A stretch of 64,000 nt of DNA from Daphnia pulex (GCF_021134715.1 NC_060023.1:3906001-3970000), one strand, 5' to 3'; positions 1 to 12,997 are shown, numbered from the stretch's first letter. Translations and numbers: made by a program. Notes: generated by a model from the sequence alone, not told the origin.

Positions 1-1986
1 GGATAATAAAATTGTTTTCCAAGGCTTTCGTATTAAGATTTTTTTTCATAAAATGATTTACCAATTGCACCTGGGAAAGTAAGTTTTCCACAATTTCTGA
101 TATTCTACTCGTTCCTGCCAATTGATCAACTTTCCAGAGTTAGCGTGGAATGTTCTGCATGTCATAAGAGATATGTAATCTGAAGTTCCTATCATGTGAT
201 AAACTGCCTTGTGAATTGAAGTTAATGTTTTCTAAGTGTTTTGACACATTTCCAATCCAAATCGATTGCCAATTCTTCTCAAAGAGACTCCTTGTTCCCC
301 AAAGTCTACGGTGTAAGTGTAACATAATTTTGTTTCAACAGGAACACATGATTTTTTTTTATTTATATTTAGGTAGCCACATTTTACGTGACAAGTTCCA
401 AGAATTTAAAATATAATAGTTGAAATATTAGCTATGCAACCACATAATAGGAAAGAAATACCTCAAAATTTATTCCCCGCATTCTAAATATGGCTTGGAC
501 GAATAACCAGTTCCTCTCGTTTTAACAAAGCCATTTATTATATCACTGAACTTTCTGGTACTGTATCGTCCTGAATAAAAAATGTGTTGTAAGGCGATAG
601 AAGGCTTCTTGACAAAATATGTCACATTCGTCAATATCCTGCTCAATCAATTTACTTACAGCCGTTAAAATCGTCACTTTACTTTGCTTAGGAGAAATCG
701 AAATATTTGAATATAATAACAAAGAAATCGTAAAACAATACAGTTGAAGTGTAAATTATCAAAGATGACGACCAAACAACGCAAGCATAACAACTGAGTC
801 TTTGCCGAGTCAAGTTAGCAAACAGTCAGCAAATCAGGATTTGCCTGTTTTGTATGATTCCACTGATTTCTCACTTGATGCCAACCACACAAATATGTTA
901 ATGTGAAATTATATTTTTTGTTTGTTTTTGCGTGTATTTTCACTATTTCAATCGCTTGGTTTTGACAATTAACAATGTTCATGGCATTAAAAACATTATC
1001 TCATGATAATTGCATCTTCTTAAAGATAATAAAGAGATTCGAAACTTGTTAAAGCTCAATAGTTAAGAAATTGAACTTTCTGAATGTATTGAAGTCATTT
1101 GAGGGAATCCATAATTTTCAACAGATAACCACAGGGAACCAAAGCTTGGTCCTTTGCAATAGTTGACCATTCAAATCCACGTAAACAGTTAAGACACAAG
1201 ATTGCTAAAATATTTCAGGAGAAAGACAGGTTCTAGGATTGCCCTAGAATTAATTTCCCTAACGAAAAGGCTCCTTCAGTAGACATAGGGGAGACCAGGG
1301 CTAATCCACTGGTATATTGGACCGGAATAGAACTTTCCCGAGCCATAACTGCAAGACATGGGATTATTTTTTGTATCGATTTCCAGTAAATGCAAGGTTC
1401 TTCTTTCCCATCAATAACTGCGGAAATATCTATGGGCTTCAGCAAAAACGGATGACAATTTTTCTGTTCTTAGATGGTTTCTGTGAGAAAAGAGTCTTAC
1501 GATAAACATAGTCCTCTATGTTGACATTAATGAAAGGAATTGAAAATGTCCCGTAGTCTGATTTATTTAAATTTTTTGTCTGATTCTCCCCCACCATTGT
1601 TTGTATTAACGTTTAAATAGATAATCAGTTTTATTGTATTTATTATTTGTTGTTTTTATAATTTTTCTCCTACTCGTTCATGATTTATGCAATTATAATC
1701 GCGTTCGGATTTTTTTGCAGGGTACTGTACAAAAAATTAGAAAATCAGCTGATCGAAAACTTATCCGATCGAATACCACCTGGACAATCCCTACTGTTAA
1801 AAAAAACATTTCCCCCATAAGCGCTGTGTTAAAAACGGAAACAGTTTTTATAAACGCGGAGAAAATGCGTTTTAGGGTTGATTTAAAAAAAATACTAAAT
1901 CTCTTCATAACTGCACCAAAATTGGTGCGATTTCGCCTGTTTTTAAAGATAGGGATATCGAACCAATTTAAATAATTCATAACTAG
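1..1986. other. AT-rich intergenic stretch, no gene seen
   Basis: The short ORFs here have no recognisable domain and lack codon or splice support. A 29-base block at 1702-1730 recurs at 14113-14141 with two mismatches, so part of this stretch is an interspersed repeat. Otherwise I see only AT-rich sequence with homopolymer runs. Confidence 0.6.
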
Positions 1987-1994
1987 GACACTAA

Positions 1995-2516
1995 CAGTGT
2001 TTGCTGAATCACGATTTTTTTTATTTATGAATCAAAATCATAAATCATTTTTTAGAAATTTTAGATGAATCAAAAATTAAATCAATAATCAAATAAATTT
2101 TTGATTTAATTTATAAATTAAAATCAAAATCAAATTTCATATAGTTTTTTTGCATTATACTTGGCAAAAAAAATCAAATATATATGTTATGCACACCTAA
2201 AATCTTCAGCAAAAAAATACGTTTTGTTTCTCTCGGTTTCTCTGCTGTTTTGTTTTAGGAAAGGAACTAGAATAGTCATATTATTTTAAAAACTGATTGG
2301 AAATCGAGAAAATTTTCATGAAAATCTGTAGGTTTTCTCGTCTTTTTTCAATTTTTTTGATTTACCCGTGATTCACTGTGTTTCAAACGATTAAAATCAC
2401 GAATTAAATCAAATTTCTCTGTATGATTTAATTCTTGTAATTAAATCAATTTTGATTTAATTTTTGATTTAACTTTACGAAACGATTTAAAATCAAATTT
2501 GATTCAGCAAACACTG
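1995..2516. mobile_element. hAT-type MITE with 8-bp target duplication
   Basis: The ends are perfect 17-bp inverted repeats, CAGTGTTTGCTGAATCA on the left and its reverse complement on the right. They are flanked by the identical octamer GACACTAA at 1987-1994 and 2517-2524. An 8-bp duplication and ends beginning CAGTG are typical of the hAT superfamily. The 522-bp interior is very AT-rich, made largely of degenerate AAATCAAAT-like words, and has no ORF, so it is non-autonomous. The perfect ends and duplication suggest a fairly recent insertion. Confidence 0.85.
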
Positions 2517-2524
2517 GACACTAA

Positions 2525-3899
2525 GACCAGAAGGAGGGAAATTTTTACAGTGATCTTTATCTGTGACATCACTTTCAGTTTGCAGAATATTGTGATGACA
2601 CCGTATCTGGCAACTCCGCACCCATTCCCTCAAAATCTAGATGTGCCCAACAGAGAAGCTCGCGCCCTGTTTGCCCCCCTTGTAGTGATGGTCACGTCTT
2701 CCGTGCGAAAAAGGACAAGAAAGACGAGAAACTATTGACAAGCAGCAACAGGAAATAAGATGAGAAAATGACGCATCTTTTGATGAAATCTTTTTTTTTC
2801 GATTGAAAAATAGGTTTCGGCAAAGATGTTAATAATAAGTAATTGACACATCTTCTCCACCAAAACATTAGTCTAGAAATAAGGAAAATAATGAAAAAAA
2901 AGTTCATGAATAAGAATAAATAAAAAATTTTGTGAGATCTGCTTACCTCTTTGAAGTTGAAATAGAAGACTTTGTCGCACACTTCACGAATGAATCTTAA
3001 TTGATTCACGAAATTCTGTTAATGGTCAGCAGATTAAATATACCCTCTTGTATCAGAACCAAATTTGTACTGTGTAGAACACCCCATCAAAAAATGAAAC
3101 TTTCCCCGTAACCAGTTCATCAGTTAGAATTTTTAAATTTCATTTTTAATTCGCATGTCTTATTTTGTGCGTGCGCACACCGCGCGCGGTAAGGCATAGT
3201 GTGGGAAAGATTAGGCGTGGTAAGTTGCTCATCTTTCTAGAGATAAACGATGAATAGCAGCATATTTACCTACCTGTTGATAATAAATAAAAAGTTTTTA
3301 GAAATAAAAAAAATCGTCATGCAAAATTCCACTTAATAAAGTACCTGATGCCGAGTTCCAAATTGGCCATTGCGGATGAGCAAATTAACGTTGTTGCTAC
3401 CTACGAAGTCTTGAGCCATACAAACTATTGTTCTCATCAACAAACCTGGTTGAAAGTGAGCAGTTTGCTCAGCTTTTTTGTTTGCTCTCTATCGTAAAAA
3501 GTCCTTTTTAATAAAATCATAAAAGCTGACTTTTTTTGTTTCTTTTCCACATAAATCTTCCAAAAACCTTGACGACGGAGCATTCAGCAAATTCCATGTT
3601 GCTGAATCGAATGGATCGAATAGTAAATTTCAATGACAGCAGACAGCGGCCACGGAGTGTTGCCGCATCACTACCTTTTACGATTTGAGAAACCTACTTG
3701 GCGCATTTGCTCCTGTTTCGCCTTTTTCTCGTTTTTTTCTCCCCAGCTTCGTAAGTGCAAATTTCGGAATAACTTCATAACCCGCCTCCGGTGTTGGATC
3801 CTCTTTATATAGTCAGGTCTGGAACACTAAAGGATCAATCAGATTTGAAAACAGTTGATTTGTTAGTGACGAAATGAAAATTATTACATGGAGCTCATG
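2525..3899. other. intergenic stretch, no supported gene
   Basis: Short ORFs on both strands lack any domain or splice pattern. Small dinucleotide runs (for example the alternating purine-pyrimidine run near 3170-3190) and A/T homopolymers are all I can name. Confidence 0.5.
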
Positions 3900-3919
3900 A
3901 TTCCAGGCCAGACTTTTCC

Positions 3920-6415
3920 TTGGTAATCAGCTGTTTTGTGTCGACCAGAATTAGGGGGACGGCTTCATCTCCCTTCTTTTCTTACTGTTCCTACCGCCTT
4001 CTCCGGACCCGGCTTCACCTCATCCGACCAAATTTTGGGGAATTTCCTTCGGATGTGGCCTTCCTCCTTATTACAGTTAAAGCATATAAGTTTTCTATCA
4101 TGTATCTGTTGATTCAATTCATGTAACTTTTTATATTTACGTTTAAAATTTTTGACAGCATCAACTGCACCACTAGCCCTGTCATTCTAATTACGATAAA
4201 CATAAAAAATAGTTACAGTTATTACAAATCAACATTGCACAAAGAAAAATGTAAACATACCTCAATGCTATTTGGACGTAATTTATCCATTTCAATTGTG
4301 TTTAAACTCAAATAGGAGACTGGAATAACATTTACTCTGCTTCACCGTAATCGCAATGCGAGGCTCCACCCACAGCTGGGTTACACACTTGTGAGGACAG
4401 ATGTAACATATTTGCGGGTGTCGAAAATCCTAAAAGCCACACTGCATAAACCTCTCCTCTACAATCCATCATGGCGCATTCATCTCTCTCTCTCTTGGAT
4501 AGATCGAATTAGCTCTGACAAATGACGTCTCTCGGCTTCACGCACCAAATTCAAATTCAACCTTGAATCCTGTCCAGAATCATTAATATTTTTAAAGAAA
4601 AAATGAGGGTTTACGCTTTCCGCAAATCTAAGTAACAATCGTGACTGCGTTTTCTCTTGTTGAACCAGCCATGAAAATCAAGTCATGTACTTATTACTAC
4701 AAGACTATTGATGTAGCGCAGCAGGCAATACTGCTTTGATAGCCGTATCACACAATCACAATGTTTGACTGTTGTAGACTCTCCGTAGATAGACAAACTT
4801 GTTTCATACCCATTGGGATGCTTCACTGTCTCAAGAAGAAAGGAAGTTCCCACATATTTTGTCAGGAAACCAAACAGTAATGAATGATTGTTTTACGGGT
4901 CGAATTTCCTTGCCATCTACAAAAAACATATAAACAAACAAAGATCTAGTGATGTTAAAAAGAACAACATCCCATCCAATCCGTTGCATCCTCCTCACTT
5001 TTTCCCGAAAAAGTCGGAGGTATTTTGAATATGATGATCCCCGCCGTCCCGACTGTCTGGGTGACCTCTTCTTCTTTTCAGCCAATGGATTTTTTATTGT
5101 ATAGTGGTGTCTTTCATCTCTTCTTGCTCAGCATTTTTCAGTGCCACATTTAGCGGAGCATCGGATTTTTTAAATTTTCCGCGCATATCACCATCAATAA
5201 TGGGGTCGATTTTCTGACCTTTAAGAAAAGCAAATTTGGCAATTATTGCCAAGGCTTTCTTCTCAGTATCTTCCAGTATCTGTAACATTTCCAATAATTC
5301 CGCGATGATATAAAATCTTTTCATCTAAGTAATGCGATTCACTAAATGCGTTTCTTTTACTACACCGCGAGTCAAAGCATACGGAGGTTTTAAAAATGCA
5401 AGAAAATAATCATAATCTTCCACATTTACATTCTTCTTCGACGCCAGAATTGGGTTTGTCGACGCCAGAAGTAGGGGGACGTCTTCCTCTCCCTTTTTCT
5501 TACGGTGTCTACCACCTTCTCCGGTTCCAACTTAGCCTCATCCGACCTCATTTTCGGTCATTTCTTTCGGATGTGGCCCTCTTCCTTACAGTAAAGCATA
5601 TCAGTTTTCTATCCACTGATCTCGCTGGTCTCTCTAACCCGCTATTCTGTGGTTCACCGTCCGTGTTCACCCCAGGGTTGCTCCTCCCCTTTCTCTTCGT
5701 TAGCGCTAACAGCTCGCCTTAAATCTGCTGCATTACTTTCATCCGTTGTTGCAATTTTGGGAGTGTTTCCTCTACCCCTGGTTTTACTTTTCCACTCCTG
5801 CTTACTGCTAATGCCTGCAGTTGCTTCTCCTTCTCATCGATCATATTCACCGCCCGGCTCCCCTGTACCACCATTTCCGCTGCCTTGAACTGTAGCCTCA
5901 CTGCGGTCAGAAATTCATCGCACGTCTTCGGTCGCATCACTTACACCTTCTCCATTAGGGTTTCAGTCCGTCAAATGAGTATTCTAGCTTTTTTGCCTCT
6001 GCCATTTGCGGATCCCCTAACCGACATAGGTTCATAACTTCGTAAAAAGTACTCTAACCTCGGCACGTTGTTACCCTGTCGCCTGTTCCGCAGCTTCGAC
6101 GCCTGGTGTCTGGGATACCCCTGTTTTAGTAATTCATTCAGAAACACTGTACGCACCCCGTCTGCCGGAGCCACAGGGGCAGCCGCTGCCCCCGACGGCA
6201 CTGCTACCGTATCCGTCCAACCTACTGGTGGTGTTATGCATTGAAACTACTTCCGCACCGGATCGTCCAGGAACATCCCGAAATTCACTCTTTTCTCCCC
6301 GTCTATTATAATCTGCCGTTGTCTAACAACGTTCCACCCAATCCACCGCATCCTCCTCATTTTTCCGAGAAAAAGTCGGAGGTGTTTTAAATATGATGAT
6401 CCCGGCCATCGTAAC
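3920..6415 (-). mobile_element. degenerate gag-like retroelement remnants, partly duplicated
   Basis: On the minus strand near 4020-4090 the translation reads CFNCNKEEGHIRRK, resembling a nucleocapsid CCHC zinc knuckle (C-x2-C...GH...) with an extra residue and the last Cys lost. A diverged second copy lies at about 5450-5610, with a frame break in the same knuckle. A second repeated block occurs at about 4971-5055 and 6333-6412. Minus ORFs at 5719-5940 and 5971-6201 are lysine/arginine-rich and gag-like in composition only. No protease, reverse transcriptase or LTR was found, so these are decayed fragments, possibly of two nested insertions. Confidence 0.45.
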
Positions 6416-6863
6416 TGTGTGTGTTACCTGCGCTCGGCCCCGTCCCCATCCAACTTGGATCCCTTGCCTCCTCGCTGCCTGTGGTTTAGTACTCTTGAAG
6501 GATTTTCCTGTTACCAGGCTTTCTTGGAGAATTTCATAAGAAAATGCCTAGACCGTGCGGAGTGTTGTGGACCCTGGGTTTTCGACTAACTTGTTGACTG
6601 CTTCCAAGATCAGTGTTGTGTATTTCTTCGTGAATATGAAGATGCAAAGAAAGGAAAAACCAGCATGTAACAAACAATTCAAAATAAAACCTTTTATGGT
6701 CGGCTCCCATCATTAAGATCATCAAATACTAAACTTTAACAAAATGCTGCATCTTTTCTCTCTTTGTAAGTGGCTCATGAGATAATTAGTTGTCAATATC
6801 GCGAGTCCCTAATACATAATTGCTGATTACTCATGTATTATTCATTTTTTCTAGGCTTTCTGT

Positions 6864-7619
6864 ACACCAACTGCTGTCGGAAAAGATGGGGGACATGTCC
6901 CACAACAACTCAACATGATAGTTAAAGGGACACTGTGACTGTCTTAGGAAGCGTAAAATAAAAACCAAAATATCTATGCTATAATAATACTGGCTCACAC
7001 GTGTAAAACCCATTCAAATATCCCTTGCTGTGTTCATCAGGAATCTTGGTCTGGTATGGGTTCGAGTGATTCCAACATGGCAACAGTTTAGAGCAGCTTT
7101 GTATTAGTTGTGCAAATGAATAGTTGCAGTATTATTTCACTAGCTAATGAAGGTAAATGTCAATTCCAGAATCTATTCTTTTTTAACCCCAACAATCTTT
7201 CCTTTAATTGAGGCAGATCTGAATTAAATTGATTTGGATGAAAATGTTGTGGACAAACACAATCTATTCAGTTTTCCCGATGGTTTAGTTTTGGTTTTTT
7301 GAGTTTTGAACAAGGTAGATTATGTAGCTGAAGTTTAGTTGACAGTAAACATTTTAATTGAATATTTAATTTAATTTTAATTGCAGGAGTGTTATCTTAA
7401 TGGTGGTTGCGATTATAGTCAAGTGTGCATTAGAATCCAGTCTAGTTTGGACGAAAGAACAAAAAGGGGGTCAAAAGAATGCCGCCAACTCCTAGCATGC
7501 CTTGTTTGTCAAGACCTTCCAAGTCAAGAGGTTCCAGGAGAATGGTGTCCTGCTTCCCATAGTGTCGTACACAAACTGCTGTAGGGAAGCAGGGGGGACA
7601 TGTCCCACGTAGCAACTCA
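6864..7619. repeat. two direct copies of a ~52-bp repeat
   Basis: A block ending in GGGGGACATGTCCCAC plus a CAACTCAA tail occurs at about 6864-6914 and again at about 7568-7619, roughly 85 percent identical, each beginning with a GTACAC-A-AACTGCTGT-type segment. They frame 650 bp of AT-rich sequence. These may be ends of an old element or two copies of a short repeat. Confidence 0.5.
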
Positions 7620-7920
7620 AGTAAAATTATGTAAGTGAACTCTAGTCAAATTTCACACCACAATGTATTACCATTTCATACATGAATATGTTAGCACGGT
7701 TGACGAAGACAAACTGGTGTTTGGAATTTCAAGATCACTTAGTTATTCCAGGAGAACAACAGGAGATAATCCTGGTTGCTTTCTTTACGTGGGCGTAAAT
7801 GTACCGTAGTCACCACTAGTGTTTTTTAAGGCTCCAAAAGATTGTTCGATCATTATTCGGGTTTTTTATAAAATCGTGTTGTAGTTTATTTTGGCAAAAA
7901 TTTTCTTGCAAGACTTGATT

Positions 7921-8136
7921 TTATCGCAGGTTTACATGAGGGGAGCAAGGAAAAGTAGAATCTGACATTACATGATATTGGTAACCAGGGAAAAGGAAAG
8001 TCATATATTCGTCAAGAAATAGACCCAAATCAGAGCAGCGGAAAACTCTGGCATCGTTAGCACTACCAGAGAAACCAGCATTAGTATAAGAAAAGGAACG
8101 ATTCGGGAGACAAACTGCTAGTAATATTAGGCCCAA
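7921..8136 (-). pseudogene. PIF/Harbinger transposase fragment (DDE_Tnp_4)
   Basis: About 70 residues on the minus strand contain the Harbinger signature order: an F-S-Y-T-N-x-G-F-x-G-S-x-N-D-A-R-V-F-R block followed by S-D-L-G and then a D-S-x-F-P-x-S-P block. The family uses these around its catalytic aspartates to move DNA by cut and paste. A complete transposase is about 350-450 aa, so this is a fragment. Its upstream edge coincides with a perfect palindrome (8108-8156), where the sequence folds back on itself, indicating a rearrangement breakpoint. No terminal repeats were found. Confidence 0.7.
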
Positions 8137-8156
8137 ATATTACTAGCAGTTTGTCT
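8108..8156. repeat. perfect 21-bp inverted repeat (palindrome)
   Basis: Arms at 8108-8128 and 8136-8156 are exact reverse complements around a 7-base spacer. The left arm is part of the transposase-like reading frame, so the right arm looks like a short templated inversion at the end of that fragment. Confidence 0.8.
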
Positions 8157-8295
8157 TGACCAAAAGAGCGTCCAGGATTTCCCTCCATTGCTGATAAACG
8201 CGCTGAAATTGACCCACTTTAGATAGATTATTGGGATTGAGAAAATAGGCTTGAAGAGGAAAGGTTCCCGTTTTGGGGTAAATCAGCGGATCAAA

Positions 8296-9210
8296 TCATG
8301 TCAGTTGACAGACGTAAGGATAAAGACAGTCGTCCGATAGGGAAATAAAGACTTTCGCCCCCTTGTCGAAGATTTCAAAGTTAATCTGAATGGGGTCTAA
8401 TTGGACAATTTTTGTTAACAATGAGATTTCTTGAGGCGAAACAAGGGATCTTTCACTGGAATGAGTATCTGATTTAATCCCTAAAATGGGGGCCAACAAA
8501 TCCATGTATTCAAGGGAGAGTTTTACTTGGGTGATATCAGCGTGTGCGGATTTTACAGCCACAGAACCGGATAGAAAATTTCCTTCTGAGTCATCAAAAT
8601 ATCTTTTTGCTGATAGCTTTTTGTGGGCAGAAGTTTTTTCATCCGCTGAAAAGTCTCTGAGGCAATTTAAAAAGAGGCCTCCGCTTCTGCTAAGTTAGCC
8701 TGGGCTTTTTGGAGCTCAGTTTCAAAAGGACGATGATCAATTTAAAAAAAAGGCTCTCCTTGGAAAACTCTATGTGCAAAGAGAAATCTCTATGTAAAAT
8801 GTTGTTCCAGCAAATGCCTTCCACGCATGCCCGGACTTCCACCATAAGGGAACCATCGGTTTCGCCAGAAAAATCGAGAAAAAGTGGTGCTGTTTGGGGT
8901 TCTAATTTTATATACTCCCATAGAAATGACGGCTTAATGAGAAATTTGTTGAACATTTTCCCTTCAGAGAGGTTTCAGCAGATTCTTTTTGTTTTGCATA
9001 AGACTCCACATGAGAAAAACCGTGACGACATTTGCATCCATTTTTTCTTGGAGGCCAATTCTCCAATTCTTTAAATAATGTTGACTTTGTTGTTTTATTC
9101 GTTTTTCCATTCATGTGTGCAAAACACATAGGCACAGGCGTTAACGGATAGGACAGAATTTGTTCTAGATAAATTTTCTTTTCTAGTATTATTGTAACAA
9201 TCCTACCCAT
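8296..9210 (-). pseudogene. decayed transposon-like coding remnant
   Basis: Three minus-strand ORFs (8296-8562, 8690-8956, 8908-9210) follow one another in different frames. The upstream one has a run Y-P-L-T-P-V-P-M-C-F-A-H-M-N-G-K of a type I associate with repetitive mobile-element proteins, but I cannot assign a family. The frame changes without convincing introns argue for decay. It shares the strand of the Harbinger fragment just downstream but need not belong to it. Confidence 0.3.
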
Positions 9211-11915
9211 AAGATCACGCTACATATTAATATTTAAATTTTCCCATTTGTCTTCTTTCGTTTTATTTTCAACCCTTCTGTTACGAAGGTATCGAAACCT
9301 TGATTTTAGGGATTGGTTCGTGAAATTTTTATGGGTCTTTTTTGCATTGCATTGCATTACTTCGTCATGGCTGGATAAACAATAAAATACACTTCAATAG
9401 TAGGATCCTGACTCGTTTGGAAGCTTACTTGTCGACTAATGTTTTGTTTCATGAGTCCCGTTATCCGTTAGCTTGCTGTGATTTGCCAAATCGATTGTTC
9501 ACAACTATCTTAAAATTTTACCCAACCCATGTGATAATCAACTTTTTTTTATTGATCGAAACCTTACTTTGAATGAAGAAAACATAAAATTTTGAAAACT
9601 TTGAATTGGATTTCTAACAAAATTGGAAAAAAATTAATTTTTTTCAATTTCTTATTTTAATTAAATTAAATTGAAAAATTTACCATTCGCTGATGTTGTG
9701 CAATTTAATTTTGGTTCCGGAAGTTGTAACTTCTGGCGAAATATAAAAGGATTCACTTTACCACATTGATAAAGGATTTTATAAAGCCTAAGGTAGGCAT
9801 CAGTGACTGAATTTTCCTTAATGGAGTCAATCACCGTCACCTTGTATTCTGGAAAAAAAAAGAAATTATTACAAATAATATAAAAAAAGGAAAAAAAATT
9901 AAAGACTTACTTAAGCCAGGTATAAACACCAGTAAGGTACAGCCAAACTCATTTCCTTTTGGGAAAGTAAACTCTTTTTTAGTCCATCTTTTTATTTTGA
10001 TGTTCTTGTCCAGTTCAGGTTGTACAACGTGGGGGTATACCCCACCCCCTGCTAGTAGTGACTACTTGGCGAAATTTTGGTAGTGGGAAAAATTGGGTCC
10101 CGGAAGATGTTGAATTTAATATTACAACCCCAAGATCCCAGTTGCTGAACCCCATGTGTTGCATAACCCAATCCTCTCTTCCCCTTGACATCTAGCATAT
10201 AGTCGTCTGCAAAGCCCCGATCTCTCTCACTCTCACACTGACACCACGTCTGTATAGCTGTATAGCTCCACCAGGTCGTCAGAGTCCAGCAAATCGCCAG
10301 CCAGCGGCAGAATATCTTTCAGGGCTTCTTCCTCTATAGACACTTTTCCCATTGACATAATTTTTCGTCAGTTCATAGCAATATTTGAATAAATAATAAC
10401 AATAAAAATATGAAATGAAACAAATATTTTTCATTATTCTATCCGCATATTTCCTGAAGATTTTATCAGCTTTCACACACGATGTCACGATTCGTCAATC
10501 AAAATTAAATAACACCAAATAATTCGTCAACCAAATAAAACACTGTATTTGTAACACGAGAAACATTTGGTTTGTCGATCGAATTTTACATTTGGTTTGT
10601 CGAATCATGAAATTTTGTGTTTTTTGATTGCAATTTGGATTGCCTAGACTCCATGGTTGTTGTTGCTGCTGCTGCGGTTGGGGGTGGTTTACTGATTTAA
10701 CTTATTAATTAAGGCATAAAGCCACCCCCTCCCAAGAAGTTCATCATGGAGCAATTTAAAAAAAAATGAGCGAGGCCAAAAAAGTAAGCGGCGATTATTT
10801 TAATTTCCGTATTTCTTTCGGTTGATGACTTTTCCCTATATTTCAGCCTAGAGTATTAAAAACATGAAATGATATCACTATACTGACTCTTATCATCAAG
10901 AGCGTCACTGCATGCAAAGTTAAACGAATTACCATTTAAACAGCTAAATGTCGCAATGAAAGTGCTGAGCAAAAAGACGCAAAATTTAAAATCTGCCTAG
11001 GAAATGCACGGCGGCGACAGTTAAGCTTGATGCAGACCTGACGAGGAAAAAAGCGGTTTATTTTCAGAATAGACTCGGAAAATGGAATGAATTCAATCTT
11101 ACAGAGTGGACGGCCGAATGGAACGACCAAGAAAATGATTTGCAACTCGATAAGAGCATTTAGTCGCGGTGGTCGATATCTGACATCATCGATAATTAAA
11201 ATCGGCTGCTTTTAAACGTTTAGGGACTGGCAAGTAGTGGGAAATAGTTAGAATGAAAACTGCGTCCTACCTTGAAGCCTAGGACATATCGCCAGGCACC
11301 TGGGAAGAGGAGATGAAGCTGCCACTGTCAATCCCTGCTGGTCGGCGCACTCTGCGTCGTTGAAGACCCGTCGTGCCTACTGAAAGACCCGCGAAAGGTA
11401 AATATTGTGAACGCCATTTAACCAACTGTTAACAATGGGTTTTGCAGCTGGGAAACACTGACCAGTTGCCAAGTCAGGATCCTCTCAGCATTCACGAAAG
11501 TGTCCACGAGTCTGCAGACGGTCAGCTACCTTATAGACCGATGACAAAATTTTCCTATCTGAATCCGTATTTTTTCATTTAAGAATTTAGATTAAATTAT
11601 GCATCACAGCAATTTACCATGAAGGTATGATCTTGGGAATGCTGTTATGGTTGGTAAGAATCCAATTGGGTTCCAGGGGGAATACAAATTACGGCAATTA
11701 CTTGTCGTTACTTTAGTTCATACTGTTTATCATACCCATTACTCTCTGCTTTTTACATCTCGGTTAAAAGAGTGTGTTCTCTGATCCTGGAAAGTACTTC
11801 GGAGTCACCTGGTGCAGTTAATGTCAGAACTGCATAAAAACTACAAAAAAAGCTTAGAAGGGTACACACAAAAATTACTATCACACATGCATCAGAAAAA
11901 CGTTAATCTTTCTTA
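9211..11915. other. intergenic stretch, no supported gene
   Basis: No ORF shows a recognisable domain. A short block ATGAGCGAGGCCAAAAAA near 10767, followed by a GTAAGC donor-like sequence, recurs near 12463, so this stretch shares sequence with the tandem duplication downstream. The rest is AT-rich with homopolymers. Confidence 0.45.
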
Positions 11916-11975
11916 AATTATGAAGGTGTAGCCGGTTTTCAGGTAAATCAAGGTTTATGAAAACTATGATAAGAT

Positions 11976-12419
11976 TCAAAGTAATAAACCCCAATATAAT
12001 AACAAAAAAAAAGCAGATACAACCAGACCACTGGTGGAAAGGTTTTCGGCTGTAAAATCCATAACTACATTAGCCAAATGACCCAACAAAATCAAAATGT
12101 GGACTTTTGCCAATGATGTTATGGGGCCATCGAACCCTAGTTGCATTACTTGTTGTTGCTGTTGCTGCTGCGGCAGTGGTACTGCCTTTTGTTGTTGCTG
12201 TGGTAGTTGCTGCGGTGGCGATGGTGATAGAAGCTGTTGCTGTTGTTGCTGTTGCCGCTGCGGCAGTGGCTGTTGCTGCTCTTTTTCTTCCATTGCTACG
12301 TGTGTTGACGGATCCACACCTGTGGGTATTAGTAGTGGGACTCCATGGCTAGATTCATCCAAAACAGGTTCTATATCCAAATCAGCCGGAACTGCTTCTG
12401 CTACTCCAAGTTCTGACAT
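11976..12419 (-). CDS. Q-rich ORF, copy 1 (function unknown)
   Basis: A 147-aa ORF with an acidic N-terminus (MSELGVAEAVPADLDIEP), a middle made of glutamine runs broken by proline, leucine and serine, and a hydrophobic C-terminal part. The ATG follows directly after a good acceptor (TTTCTGTTTCAG), so the real protein may have more upstream exons and this Met may be internal. The tail beyond the residues shared with copy 2 ends in a leucine-rich stretch read from what may be intron. I do not recognise a family. Copy 2 lies 578 bp away. Confidence 0.4.
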   Translation of the reverse strand: MSELGVAEAVPADLDIEPVLDESSHGVPLLIPTGVDPSTHVAMEEKEQQQPLPQRQQQQQQQLLSPSPPQQLPQQQQKAVPLPQQQQQQQVMQLGFDGPITSLAKVHILILLGHLANVVMDFTAENLSTSGLVVSAFFLLLYWGLLL

Positions 12420-12583
12420 CTGAAACAGAAAAAGGTAAATATAATTTGCGATAAATAAAAATGAGCGAGGCCAAAAAAATAAGCGGCGAAGGCTAAATTA
12501 TGAAGGTGTAGCCGGTTTTCAGGTAAATAAAGGTTTATGAAAACGATGATAAGATTCAAAGTAATAAACCCCAATATAAAAAT

Positions 12584-12997
12584 TTAAAAAGCAGATACAA
12601 CCAGACCACTGGTGGAAAGGTTTTCGGCTGTAAAATCCATAACTACGTTAGCCAAATGACCCAACAAAATCAAAATGTGGACTTTTGCCAATGATGTTAT
12701 GGGGCTATCGAACCCTAGTTGCATTACTTGTTGTTGCTGTTGCTGCTGTGGCAGTGGTACTGCCTGTTGTTGTTGCTGTGGTGGTTGCTGCGGTGGCGAT
12801 GGTGATAGAAGCTGTTGCTCTTGTTGCTGTTGCCGCTGCGGCAGTGGCTGTTGCTGCTCTTTTTCTTCCATTACTACGTGTGTTGACGGAACCACACATG
12901 TGGGTATTAGTAGTGGGACTCCATGGCTAGATTCATCCCAAACAGGTTCTATATCCAAATCAGCCGGAACTGCTTCTGCTACTCCAAGTTCTGACAT
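12584..12997 (-). CDS. Q-rich ORF, copy 2 (function unknown)
   Basis: A 137-aa ORF nearly identical to copy 1, differing at a few residues and in glutamine-run lengths. It is also preceded by a TTTCAG acceptor at its first Met. Copy 2 terminates soon after the shared segment (...STSGLVVSAF), whereas copy 1 reads on about 10 residues. Conservation of the frame in both copies hints at recent duplication more than proven selection. Antisense ORFs over both copies are cysteine- or valine-rich shadows of the CAG repeats. Confidence 0.4.
   Translation of the reverse strand: MSELGVAEAVPADLDIEPVWDESSHGVPLLIPTCVVPSTHVVMEEKEQQQPLPQRQQQQEQQLLSPSPPQQPPQQQQQAVPLPQQQQQQQVMQLGFDSPITSLAKVHILILLGHLANVVMDFTAENLSTSGLVVSAF

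Noticed and set aside
12097..12930. Cysteine-rich and valine/alanine-rich plus-strand ORFs over the Q-rich repeats
   Set aside because: They are antisense translations of CAG/CAA repeats; their composition is fully explained by the opposite strand.
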